Shown piece after piece: positions 1 through 6,364 of a DNA stretch of 11,278 nt. Source of the stretch: Nitriliruptorales bacterium. Lineage in GTDB: Bacteria; Actinomycetota; Nitriliruptoria; Euzebyales; Egibacteraceae. The notes beneath the pieces were generated by a model. It searched no databases and had not been told where the DNA came from. It worked only from the letters and a program-made list of their open reading frames with translations. A program made the position numbers and the translations under genes. The stretch lies in assembly GCA_007133145.1 (NCBI GenBank), contig SLNF01000288.1:1-11278 (forward strand). The letters are read 5' to 3'. Numbering within the stretch: position 1 is the stretch's first letter; every line of letters begins with the position of its first letter.

Positions 1-55
1 CGAGGCGGGCGAGGGTGGGGCTGTCGGAGGCCCGCACGAGCAGCTCGGTGAGCAT
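1..55 (-). CDS. N-terminal fragment of a probable proline dehydrogenase (runs off the window)
   Basis: An ATG at 55 on the minus strand opens 18 codons (MLTELLVRASDSPTLARL) before the window ends. It is preceded by AAAGGAG at 60-66, five bases upstream of the ATG, which is a convincing Shine-Dalgarno site. Only the N-terminus is visible, so identity rests on two weak points: the short Leu/Arg-rich opening resembles the start of actinobacterial proline dehydrogenases, and the gene lies directly downstream of a proline symporter on the same strand. Proline dehydrogenase would oxidise imported proline to pyrroline-5-carboxylate. That a gene starts here is fairly sure; the product name is inference and it could be something else. 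Confidence 0.45.
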   Translation of the reverse strand, partial: MLTELLVRASDSPTLARL

Positions 56-101
56 GCCGCTCCTTTCTCGGCCGGACGGTCGCGGCTGGCAGGGACGGGG
101 G

Positions 102-130
102 TGGGGGTGCCGCGAAGGGCGGCACCCCCA
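102..130 (-). terminator. 11-bp perfect hairpin after putP
   Basis: Bases 102-112 (TGGGGGTGCCG) pair perfectly with 120-130, with a 7-base loop. It lies 36 bases past the putP stop and 47 bases before the next start on the same strand. No T-run follows in either direction, so it may be a T-less terminator typical of high-GC genomes, a partial terminator lowering expression of the downstream gene, or a 3'-end stabiliser. Confidence 0.55.
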
Positions 131-165
131 CTGGTCACGTCACGCGCGGGGGCCCCGGGTGCGGC

Positions 166-1713
166 TCACGCCATCCCTGCGGCCCTGTCGGTGCGCTCCT
201 GCGCCTCGCGGTCGTCGGTCTCCTGCGCGTAGTTGCCCGACCAGTCACGCTCGGGCTGCTTGCCGAAGTACTTCCCGGCGACGTAGGCGCTGATGAGCGC
301 GGCTGCCCAACCAGGCAGCATCGAGTAGATGCCGGTGCCGGCGAGCGCAGGCACCTGCTCCCAGACGAGGACCGTCGCCGCGCCGGCGACGACGCCGGCC
401 ATCGCCCCGGCCCCGGTCATCCTGGGCCAGAACAGCGAGAGGATGATGACCGGCCCGAACGCCGCCCCGAAGCCGGCCCAGGCGAAGGCGACGATGTCGA
501 GCACCGCGGTCTCGCCGGGCAGGGCGATCGTGTAGGCGATGAGCGCGACGGCCACGACGGTGGCGCGGCCCACCCACACGAGGGTGTTCTGGCTTGCCTC
601 CTTGTTGAGGAAGGCGCGGTAGAAGTCCTCGGTCAGCGCCGTCGAGGAGACGATGAGCTGGCTGTCGGCGGTCGACATGATCGCCGCGAGCACCGCGGCG
701 AGCAGGACCCCGCCCACCCATGGGTTGAGCAGCTGCTGGATGAGCTCGAGGAAGACCGTCTCGGGGTTGTCGAGCGGGGTGTCGAGGGCGGCGATGCCGG
801 TGAGGCCGACGAGCGTCGCCCCGCCGAGGGTGAAGACGACCCAGCCGGTGCCGATGCGCCGGGCGACCGGCACGTCGCTGACCCGCCGGATGCCCATGAA
901 CCGCGCGAGGATGTGCGGCTGGCCGAAGTAGCCGAGGCCCCAGGCCATGAGCGAGATCACCGCGATCGCGCTGAGCGGCGCTCCGGGGCTCCACGTGCCG
1001 TCCTCGTAGACCGCCTCGCTGCCGAGGCTCCACAGCCCCGGCGAGGCCGCGGTGACCTCGCCGGTGAGCGCGCCCCAGCCGCCGACCGAGAGGATCGCGA
1101 CGAGGGGCAGGAGCAGGAGCGCGAGGAACATCAGCGTGCCCTGCACGGCATCGGTGAGGCTCACCGCGAGGAAGCCGCCGAGGAAGGCGTAGCTCACGAT
1201 CACGATCGTCGCGATCGTCACCGCGACGGCGTAGTCGACGCCGAAGGTCGACTCGAAGAGGATGCCGCCGGCGACGAGGCCGCTGGCGACGTAGACGGTG
1301 AAGAAGACGACGATGACGATCGCCGAGACCGCGCGCAGGGACCGGCTGCGGTCCTCGAAGCGCTCCTCGAGGTAGGCCGAGAGGCTCACGGCGTTGTTCG
1401 CCCGCGAGGTGTAGGCGCGGAGCCGCGGCGCGACGATGAGCCAGTTGAGGTAGGTGCCGATCGCGAGGCCGATCGCGATCCACGTCGCACCGATGCCGGC
1501 GGCGTAGACCGCGCCCGGCAGGCCGAGCAGCAGCCAGCCGGACATGTCGCTGGCCTGGGCCGACAGCGCCGCGGTCGGGGCGTTGAGGTCGCGTCCACCG
1601 AGGGCGAAGTCCTCGAGCGTGCGCGTTCGCCGATAGACGTAGAGGCCGACGCCGATCATCGCCACGAGGTAGACGATGAACGTCGTCAGGATGGGGGTGT
1701 TGATCTCAACCAT
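166..1713 (-). CDS. putP: Sodium/proline symporter PutP (SSS family)
   Basis: A 515-residue membrane protein of the sodium:solute symporter family, importing proline with Na+ across the cytoplasmic membrane. It aligns almost colinearly with E. coli PutP as I remember it: the N-terminal TPILTTF segment, the ALGGRDL motif (37-43), the TM2 signature ASDMSGWLLLGLPGAV (54-69) carrying the Na+-site aspartate D56 (E. coli D55) and S58, then RFEDRSR, ESTFGVDY, SLMAWGLGYFGQPHILARFM, and the late helix with AAIMSTADSQL whose Ser-Thr pair contributes to the Na2 site. Length matches the family (about 500) and about 13 hydrophobic segments are apparent. The hydrophilic C-terminus (about 480-515) is cytoplasmic. 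The ATG at 1713 has GAGGAG at 1722-1727. The likely proline catabolic gene downstream fits this role; specificity for proline rather than a related solute is inferred from similarity. Confidence 0.93.
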   Translation of the reverse strand: MVEINTPILTTFIVYLVAMIGVGLYVYRRTRTLEDFALGGRDLNAPTAALSAQASDMSGWLLLGLPGAVYAAGIGATWIAIGLAIGTYLNWLIVAPRLRAYTSRANNAVSLSAYLEERFEDRSRSLRAVSAIVIVVFFTVYVASGLVAGGILFESTFGVDYAVAVTIATIVIVSYAFLGGFLAVSLTDAVQGTLMFLALLLLPLVAILSVGGWGALTGEVTAASPGLWSLGSEAVYEDGTWSPGAPLSAIAVISLMAWGLGYFGQPHILARFMGIRRVSDVPVARRIGTGWVVFTLGGATLVGLTGIAALDTPLDNPETVFLELIQQLLNPWVGGVLLAAVLAAIMSTADSQLIVSSTALTEDFYRAFLNKEASQNTLVWVGRATVVAVALIAYTIALPGETAVLDIVAFAWAGFGAAFGPVIILSLFWPRMTGAGAMAGVVAGAATVLVWEQVPALAGTGIYSMLPGWAAALISAYVAGKYFGKQPERDWSGNYAQETDDREAQERTDRAAGMA

Positions 1714-1879
1714 GCGGGATTCTCCTCAGGCTCGCTCCCGGGGCTACGGCCCTCCCGCGGCGCGACGTCCCCGGTCGGTGCTGCTGGGCAGTATGGACTT
1801 GCGGCGTTGCGAGGTGGTTACGCCAACGGCGACGCTGCCGATGGGAACGCCCCCGCGCACGGAGGCGGTCGGGTCGTGG

Positions 1880-1926
1880 GGCACGAGCCGACGGTCCGGG
1901 ACCCCTCCCGCCCGGGGGCTCGTGCC
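1880..1926. repeat. Perfect 10-bp inverted repeat (long stem-loop)
   Basis: GGCACGAGCC at 1880-1889 is repeated inverted as GGCTCGTGCC at 1917-1926. The 27 bases between contain a smaller hairpin (GGTC 1893-1896 with GACC 1900-1903). It lies between divergent genes, so it is not a conventional gene-end terminator; it may be a bipartite operator or part of a long untranslated leader. Confidence 0.5.
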
Positions 1927-2122
1927 GCTGCGTGCTGCTGCTCCGGGGTGGTGCCCCGCCGCGGCGGACCCGCGACCGTCGACCCACCCCCACGCCGGCC
2001 CCACCGGCGCGCGTCGACAGATCGTACGGGTTCGCGCGCGGCGATGTCGGACCCCGGCGGCCCGTCGCTGTGCCACCCTGGGACCCACGCGCCCGCGGCG
2101 CAGGAGCGGGCCGCCATCCGGT

Positions 2123-2142
2123 CGACGGCTAGGCTGCCGTCG
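2123..2142 (+). promoter_or_regulatory. -10-like TAGGCT centred in a perfect dyad upstream of the aldo/keto reductase
   Basis: CGACGGC (2123-2129) and GCCGTCG (2136-2142) form a perfect 7-bp inverted repeat whose 6-base centre is TAGGCT (2130-2135), a TANNNT -10 candidate 36 bases before the GTG start. A repressor on this dyad would cover the -10 directly. I see no good -35 at 17-18 bases spacing, so the promoter call is tentative; the dyad itself is plain. Confidence 0.45.
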
Positions 2143-2171
2143 GACGACGAGCTGAGGGAGACACGATCACC

Positions 2172-3152
2172 GTGCGCTACCGACGACTGGGCAAGACCGG
2201 CTACAAGGTCTCCGAGGTCGGCTTCGGGGCGTGGGCCATCGGCGGGGACTGGGGCCCCGTCGACGATGCCGAGAGCCTCGCGGCATTGCACACCGCGGTC
2301 GACGCCGGCGTCACCTTCTTCGACACCGCCGACGTCTACGGCGACGGTCACAGCGAGCGCCTCCTCGCCCAGCTGCGCCGCGAGCGCGAGGAGGAGCTCG
2401 TCATCGCGACGAAGTGCGGTCGCCGCGCACCGCTCGAGGTCGCGTCGTACACCCCCGAGAACCTGCTCGCCTGGATCGACCGCAGCCGCGAGTACCTCGA
2501 CGTCGACCGTCTCGACCTCGTGCAGCTGCACTGCCCGCCGACCGACGTCTACTACCACCCCGAGGTCTTCGCCGTGCTCGACGAGCTCGTCGCCCGCGGC
2601 GCCATCGCGGCCTACGGCGTCTCGGTCGAGCGCGTCGAGGAGGGGCTCAAGGCGATCGAGTACGACGGGCTCGGCACCGTGCAGATCATCTTCAACGCCT
2701 TCCGTCAGCGCCCCGCCGAGGTCTTCCTCGCCCGCGCCGCCGAGCGCGACGTCGGGGTCATCTCGCGCGTGCCCCTCGCCTCAGGGCTGCTCAGCGGCAA
2801 GCTCACCGAGGACAGCGCCTTCGCCGCCGACGACCACCGCGCGTTCAACCGCGAGGGCGCGGCCTTCGACGTCGGGGAGACCTTCGCCGGCGTCGACTAC
2901 GCCACCGGGGTGGCCGCCGCCCAGCAGCTCGCCGAGCGTGTGCCCGACGGCGCGACCCTTGCGCAGTTGGCCCTGAAGTGGATCCTCACCCACGACGAGG
3001 TCTCCACGGTCATCCCGGGGGCCAGGACCCCTGCCCAGGCGCGGGAGAATGCGGCGGCCTCGCTCTTGGGCGACCTCGACGAGGACACCCTCGAGGCGGT
3101 GCGCTACGTCTACGACGAGCTCATCGCGCCGCAGGTCCACCACCGCTGGTAG
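2172..3152 (+). CDS. Aldo/keto reductase (IolS/YajO-like, NADPH-dependent)
   Basis: A 326-residue TIM-barrel oxidoreductase reducing or oxidising a carbonyl substrate with NAD(P)(H) in the cytoplasm. Family marks are clear: the GKTGYKVSEVGFG opening, the FDTADVYGDGHSE motif with catalytic D51 and Y56, K81 in VIATKCGRR, H120 in VQLHCPP (the full D-Y-K-H tetrad), YGVSVERVEEG, and the C-terminal cofactor-binding TVIPGARTPAQARENAAA (279-296). It most resembles the AKR11/IolS-type group; the substrate cannot be told from sequence. The start is GTG at 2172, as the protein opens at the usual family position; GAGGGAG at 2154-2160 is a somewhat distant ribosome site (11 bases). The PsuG-like gene follows after 50 bases on the same strand. 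All key residues are intact, so the protein should be active. Confidence 0.9.
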   Translation: MRYRRLGKTGYKVSEVGFGAWAIGGDWGPVDDAESLAALHTAVDAGVTFFDTADVYGDGHSERLLAQLRREREEELVIATKCGRRAPLEVASYTPENLLAWIDRSREYLDVDRLDLVQLHCPPTDVYYHPEVFAVLDELVARGAIAAYGVSVERVEEGLKAIEYDGLGTVQIIFNAFRQRPAEVFLARAAERDVGVISRVPLASGLLSGKLTEDSAFAADDHRAFNREGAAFDVGETFAGVDYATGVAAAQQLAERVPDGATLAQLALKWILTHDEVSTVIPGARTPAQARENAAASLLGDLDEDTLEAVRYVYDELIAPQVHHRW

Positions 3153-3189
3153 GACCGAGCGCCCATGTCGCGGCCGTCGCAGGGTGCGG

Positions 3190-3195
3190 TAGCGT
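3190..3195 (+). promoter_or_regulatory. Leaderless-type -10 element (TAGCGT) before the PsuG-like gene
   Basis: TAGCGT ends seven bases before the ATG at 3203, so transcription would start at or next to the A of the start codon. There is no Shine-Dalgarno sequence, which fits a leaderless message. No good -35 is visible. An alternative GTG start at 3194, in frame, would fall inside this element. Confidence 0.45.
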
Positions 3196-3202
3196 GACCG
3201 CG

Positions 3203-4114
3203 ATGCGCGTGCAGGTCGCCGAGGAGGTCAGTGAGGCGCTCGTCGAGGGGCGTCCTGTCGTCGCGCTCGACAGCGGACTCGTGCCGACCGGGTTGCCGCG
3301 CCCGCGCAACCGCGTCCTCGCCGAGCAGGCGGAGTCGGCGGTGCGTGCCGCCGGCGCGGTGCCCGCGACGATCGCCGTCATCGACGGCCTTGCCCGGATC
3401 GGGCTCGGCGCCGATGACCTCGCGCGCCTCGCCGACGGTGGGCAGGTCCTCGCCACCCGCGACCTGCCCTTCGCCGTCGCCGACGGCGTGACCGGTGGCA
3501 CGAGCGTCGGGGCCTCGGCGCACCTCGCGGCGCAGGTCGGCGTCGGGGTGCTCGCCGCGACCGGGTTCGGCGGGGTCCGCCGTGACGCGCGGGAGTCCTG
3601 GGACGAGTCCGCCGATCTCGTGGCCTTGGCCCGCGCCCGTGTCACCGTCGTCGCCGGCGGGGTCCTGCCGACGATGGATCCGCGTGCGAGCCTCGAGCGC
3701 CTCGAGAGCCTCGGGGTCGCCGTCGCGGGGGTCGGCGTCGACCGTCTGCCCTCGAGTTATCTCGGCCCGACCGAGGTCGCCCTGCCGCGCAGCCTCGCCG
3801 GCGTCGACGAGGCCGCGGCGGTGGCCCTCGCCGCCAGGGACCTCGGCCTGCCGCCCTCGGCGCTGCTGTTCCTCGTCGGTGTGCCCGACGATGACGCGGT
3901 GCCGGCCCGTCTGCACGTGCGGCTCGTGCGCAGCGCGACCGCCGCCGCGGCCCGGGAGGAGGTCGGCGGCAGCGACCTCACCCCGTTCCTCTGCCGGCAC
4001 CTCCACCAGGCCAGCCAGGGCCGCTCCCTGCAGGCGCACGCGGCGCTGAGTGCCCACGCCGCGGCGACGGCGGGCGCCCTCGCCGGCGCGCTGCTGGAGG
4101 CCGCGCGCGGCTAG
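3203..4114 (+). CDS. PsuG-family (pseudouridine-5'-phosphate glycosidase-like) protein with a lost active site
   Basis: 303 residues aligning along their length with PsuG/IndA-type pseudouridine-5'-phosphate glycosidases, which cleave the C-glycosidic bond of pseudouridine 5'-phosphate. Shared marks: RPVVALDS (17-24), the nearly diagnostic AGAVPATIAVIDGLARIGL (50-68), TRDLPF (85-90), ATGFGGVRRDA (119-129), ESADL with the metal-site aspartate D138, VTVVAGG, and TPFL (260-263). Relative to E. coli PsuG as I recall it, active-site residues are replaced: Glu31 is D23, Lys93 is V82, His137 is R126, Lys166 (the Schiff-base lysine) is L155, Asn289 is H279. The protein has no lysine anywhere, so the known imine mechanism is impossible. 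No PsuK-like kinase or nucleoside transporter is nearby. ATG 3203 is preferred for its leaderless -10. It may be a repurposed enzyme, a ligand-binding protein, or a dead copy; the frame is intact and shows normal codon use. The family call is firm; the function is unknown. Confidence 0.82.
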   Translation: MRVQVAEEVSEALVEGRPVVALDSGLVPTGLPRPRNRVLAEQAESAVRAAGAVPATIAVIDGLARIGLGADDLARLADGGQVLATRDLPFAVADGVTGGTSVGASAHLAAQVGVGVLAATGFGGVRRDARESWDESADLVALARARVTVVAGGVLPTMDPRASLERLESLGVAVAGVGVDRLPSSYLGPTEVALPRSLAGVDEAAAVALAARDLGLPPSALLFLVGVPDDDAVPARLHVRLVRSATAAAAREEVGGSDLTPFLCRHLHQASQGRSLQAHAALSAHAAATAGALAGALLEAARG

Positions 4115-5682
4115 AGGTCGCTGGCAGGGGCGAGGAGCAGGGCGCGCTCGGGCTCGATGAGCCCGTCGAAGGGCATGCCCCGGCCGCGGCCGTCGCTGGC
4201 GACCTCGAGGCGCCACGCCCCCTCGAGGGGCAGGGTCATCGGCTCGGCGGCGGTCGACAGCACGACGACGCGCCGGTCGTCCTCCCAGGCGCGCTCGTAG
4301 GCGAGCACCCCGCTCGGGGTGTCGAGCAGGCGCAGGCTGCCGCGGCGCAGCGCCGGGCTCGCCCGCCGCGCCTCGAGGAGGCGGCGGTAGAGCCACAGGA
4401 CCGAGTCGCGGTCGTCGCGCTCCACCGCGACGCTGCGGTCGTCGGGGTCGGGTGGCCAGGGCAGCCAGGGGATCCCCGCCCAGCCACGCCGGCCTCCGGG
4501 CTGCCAGGGGATGGGGGCCCGGCACCCGTCGCGCCCGCCGGGATCGAGGGCCGTGTCGGCGTCGACCGCGGCGTCCTCGAGGCCGAGTTCCTCGCCGGCG
4601 TAGAGGAACGGCGTGCCCCGCAACGTCAGCAGCAGGGTCGCCGCGACGCGGGCCCGCGACTCGCGCCCGCCGTAGCGTGTGCGGTGCCGGGGCTCGTCGT
4701 GGTTCGACAGCACCCACGTCGGCCACGCGTCGACGGGATCGTAGACGGCGTGGAGGTCGCTGATCGTGCGGCGCCAGACGTCGGCGTCGAAGGGCGAGCG
4801 CAGCAGCGCGAAGTTGAAGGCGAGGTGCAGCCCCCGCCCTCCGTCGTAGCAGGCGACGATCTGCTCGTCGTCGGCGAGGTTGACCTCGCCGACGATCATG
4901 CGCTCACCCGGCAGGCTGGTGTCGGGTTGGTCGTAGGCATCGATGGTGCGCCGCAGCCCGCGCAGCAGCGGCAGGAGGCGGTCGGGCTCGAAGTGGAAGC
5001 CGACGCGGGACTCGCGCTCGTGGTCGCGAGGGTCATCCGGCAGCGCGGGGTCCTTGCCGATGAGGTGGACGACGTCGGCGCGGAAGCCGTCGACGCCACG
5101 CTCGAGCCAGAAGCGCAGGACGTCCTGTTGGGCCAGCTCGACGGCGGGGTGGTTCCAGTCGAGGTCGGGCTGCTCGGGCAGGAACAGGTGGAGGTAGTAC
5201 TGGCCGCTCCCGGGATCGAGGGTCCACGCTGGGGCGTCGCGGTCGAAGGCGGCGACCCAGGCGTTCGGGGGTCCGCCGTCGGCGGCGGGGTCACGCCAGA
5301 CGTACCAGTCGCGGTGGGGATCGTCGACGTCCGAGCGCGCGGCGACGAACCACGGGTGCTCGCTGCTGGTGTGGTTCGGCACGAAGTCGAGGAGGACCCG
5401 GATGCCCCGGGCATGCGCCTCCTCGATCAACTGCTCGGCGATCGCGAGGTCGCCGAAGAGCGGGTCGACGTCACAGTGGTCGGCGACGTCGTAGCCGAAG
5501 TCGGCCATCGGGGAGCGGTAGATCGGCGAGAGCCATACCCCGTCGACGCCGAGCCAGGCGAGGTGGTCGAGGTTGCGGATGATCCCCGCGAGGTCGCCGA
5601 CGCCGTCGCCGGAGTCGTCGCAGAACGAGCGGGGATAGATCTGGTAGATGACGGCGTCGCGCCACCAGGGTGGAGGGCTCAT
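4111..5682 (-). CDS. GH13 alpha-glucosidase (oligo-1,6-glucosidase-like)
   Basis: A 523-residue glycoside hydrolase family 13 enzyme, cytoplasmic (no signal peptide), expected to hydrolyse alpha-glucosidic bonds of short malto- or isomalto-oligosaccharides or related disaccharides. The (beta/alpha)8 barrel starts at WWRDAVIYQIYPRSF (6-20). The conserved regions are present: DFVPNHTS (99-106), QPDLDW (171-176, a variant of the QPDLN motif of the oligo-1,6-glucosidase group), GFRADVVH with nucleophile D203, IVGEVNL with acid/base E266, and SNHDEPR with D329. GRDGCRAPIPW (383-393) is typical of actinobacterial alpha-glucosidases; a small C-terminal beta domain follows (about 440-523). The ATG at 5682 is preferred over starts up to 5739, because homologues begin just before WWRDAVIYQ and a leaderless-type TACGCT lies 6 bases upstream. 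Its TAG overlaps the stop of the convergent PsuG-like gene. No sugar transporter is in the window. Exact substrate is uncertain. Confidence 0.9.
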   Translation of the reverse strand: MSPPPWWRDAVIYQIYPRSFCDDSGDGVGDLAGIIRNLDHLAWLGVDGVWLSPIYRSPMADFGYDVADHCDVDPLFGDLAIAEQLIEEAHARGIRVLLDFVPNHTSSEHPWFVAARSDVDDPHRDWYVWRDPAADGGPPNAWVAAFDRDAPAWTLDPGSGQYYLHLFLPEQPDLDWNHPAVELAQQDVLRFWLERGVDGFRADVVHLIGKDPALPDDPRDHERESRVGFHFEPDRLLPLLRGLRRTIDAYDQPDTSLPGERMIVGEVNLADDEQIVACYDGGRGLHLAFNFALLRSPFDADVWRRTISDLHAVYDPVDAWPTWVLSNHDEPRHRTRYGGRESRARVAATLLLTLRGTPFLYAGEELGLEDAAVDADTALDPGGRDGCRAPIPWQPGGRRGWAGIPWLPWPPDPDDRSVAVERDDRDSVLWLYRRLLEARRASPALRRGSLRLLDTPSGVLAYERAWEDDRRVVVLSTAAEPMTLPLEGAWRLEVASDGRGRGMPFDGLIEPERALLLAPASDL

Positions 5683-5688
5683 CCCAGC

Positions 5689-5694
5689 AGCGTA
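5689..5694 (-). promoter_or_regulatory. Leaderless-type -10 element (TACGCT) before the alpha-glucosidase
   Basis: On the minus strand TACGCT is followed by six bases and then the ATG at 5682. There is no Shine-Dalgarno motif in the gap, so the message would start at the start codon. This supports the shorter start. A -35 box is not evident. Confidence 0.45.
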
Positions 5695-5767
5695 GTGAGC
5701 CGGCCGACACCGCGCACGGAGGCGTGACGGGCCGGTCACCGCCCTCCAGGCCGACGGTAGCCTGCCT

Positions 5768-5787
5768 GCCGGCTAGTAGCCGCCGGC
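5768..5787. repeat. GCCGGC inverted repeat around the lipoprotein stop codon
   Basis: GCCGGC at 5768-5773 and 5782-5787 can pair across an 8-base loop that contains the TAG stop of the COG4315-type gene. It is a weak terminator or 3'-end structure candidate; each arm is itself palindromic, so chance is possible in DNA this GC-rich. Confidence 0.25.
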
Positions 5788-6288
5788 GTCGTCCTCCTCC
5801 TCGTCCTCCGGCAGCGTCTCGATCGGCTCGCCGGCGGGGTCGACGACCCACCAGACGTCGTTGACCCCCTGGCCCTCGACGTCCCCTGCGCCGTCGTCCT
5901 CGACGAAGAAGTACAGCGGCCAGTCGGCGTAGGTGACCTGCGTCATGCCGTCGTCGCGCTCGATCGTGTCGAGGAGCGCCTCGTCGATGCCGTCGCCGGC
6001 CACGACGTCATCGCCGGCGGGCGCGAGGACCGGCCAGTTCGCGACGCACTCGTCGACGCAGTTCGAGACGCCGGGCTCGTCCTCGGTGAACAGGTAGAGG
6101 GTGAGGCCGTCGGCGCTGACGAGGTGCTCGCCCAGGGGGCTCTCGGCGACCATGAGGTCGGCGTCCGCTGCCTCCTCGTCGGCCTCGGCGACCTCGTCGT
6201 CGACGGTCTCCTCGGCCACGTCGTCGGCGCAGGCGGTGACGGCCAGGGCGAGGGCGGCGACGAGCAGCAGCAGGTAGCGGTGCGGCAT
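5773..6288 (-). CDS. COG4315-type secreted-repeat lipoprotein (Lipoprotein_15 family)
   Basis: A 171-residue lipoprotein. The signal peptide MPHRYLLLLVAALALAVTAC ends in a lipobox with C20 as the lipidated residue. An acidic Ala/Glu/Asp linker (21-46) leads to two copies of the family repeat: GLTLYLFTEDEPGVSNCVDE and on to NWPVL (61-88), and QVTYADWPLYFFVEDD on to GQGVNDVWWVVDPAG (117-153). C77 and C81 lie in the first repeat, as is usual in this family. The C-terminus (158-171) is a strongly acidic tail. The family is widespread in Actinobacteria, is extracytoplasmic, and has no established function. The ATG at 6288 has an excellent GGGAGGAG at 6294-6301. It lies 76 bases after the cobalamin-binding-like gene on the same strand; no terminator is evident between them, so partial co-transcription is possible. 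Confidence 0.88.
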   Translation of the reverse strand: MPHRYLLLLVAALALAVTACADDVAEETVDDEVAEADEEAADADLMVAESPLGEHLVSADGLTLYLFTEDEPGVSNCVDECVANWPVLAPAGDDVVAGDGIDEALLDTIERDDGMTQVTYADWPLYFFVEDDGAGDVEGQGVNDVWWVVDPAGEPIETLPEDEEEDDAGGY

Positions 6289-6364
6289 GGGGACTCCTCC
6301 CGGTTGGGTCGTGCACCCCATCGTTCCACCGAGCGGGCCTCCGACACCTGTCGTGGGCCGTCCG

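Larger units (their letters stand above)
1714..2171. other. Intergenic region between divergent putP and aldo/keto reductase
   Basis: A 458-base region with no convincing gene: the open frames here are Arg/Pro/Ala-rich, lack good ribosome sites and look like GC-driven chance frames. It must hold the promoters of both divergent genes. On the minus strand a -10-like CATACT lies at 1790-1795, about 75 bases before putP, without a clear -35. It also contains the 10-bp inverted repeat at 1880-1926, a 12-bp palindrome CCGCCGCGGCGG at 1956-1967, and the dyad at 2123-2142. Confidence 0.7.

Noticed and set aside
1956..1967. 12-bp palindrome CCGCCGCGGCGG
   Set aside because: A simple GC-only palindrome expected by chance in DNA of this composition; noted in the intergenic entry but not treated as a site.
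913..2976. 687-codon plus-strand open frame across putP antisense, the intergenic region and the aldo/keto reductase
   Set aside because: Low-complexity Arg/Glu/Asp then Ser/Pro composition, no family motifs, and it overlaps two clear genes in other frames; a by-product of high GC with few stop codons.
3110..4726. 538-codon minus-strand open frame spanning the PsuG-like gene and the 3' half of the alpha-glucosidase
   Set aside because: Arg-rich shadow frame with no recognisable domain; conflicts with two well-supported genes.
5683..5739. Longer alpha-glucosidase start at 5739
   Set aside because: It adds 19 residues not seen at the family N-terminus and would have to cross the likely -10 element at 5689-5694.
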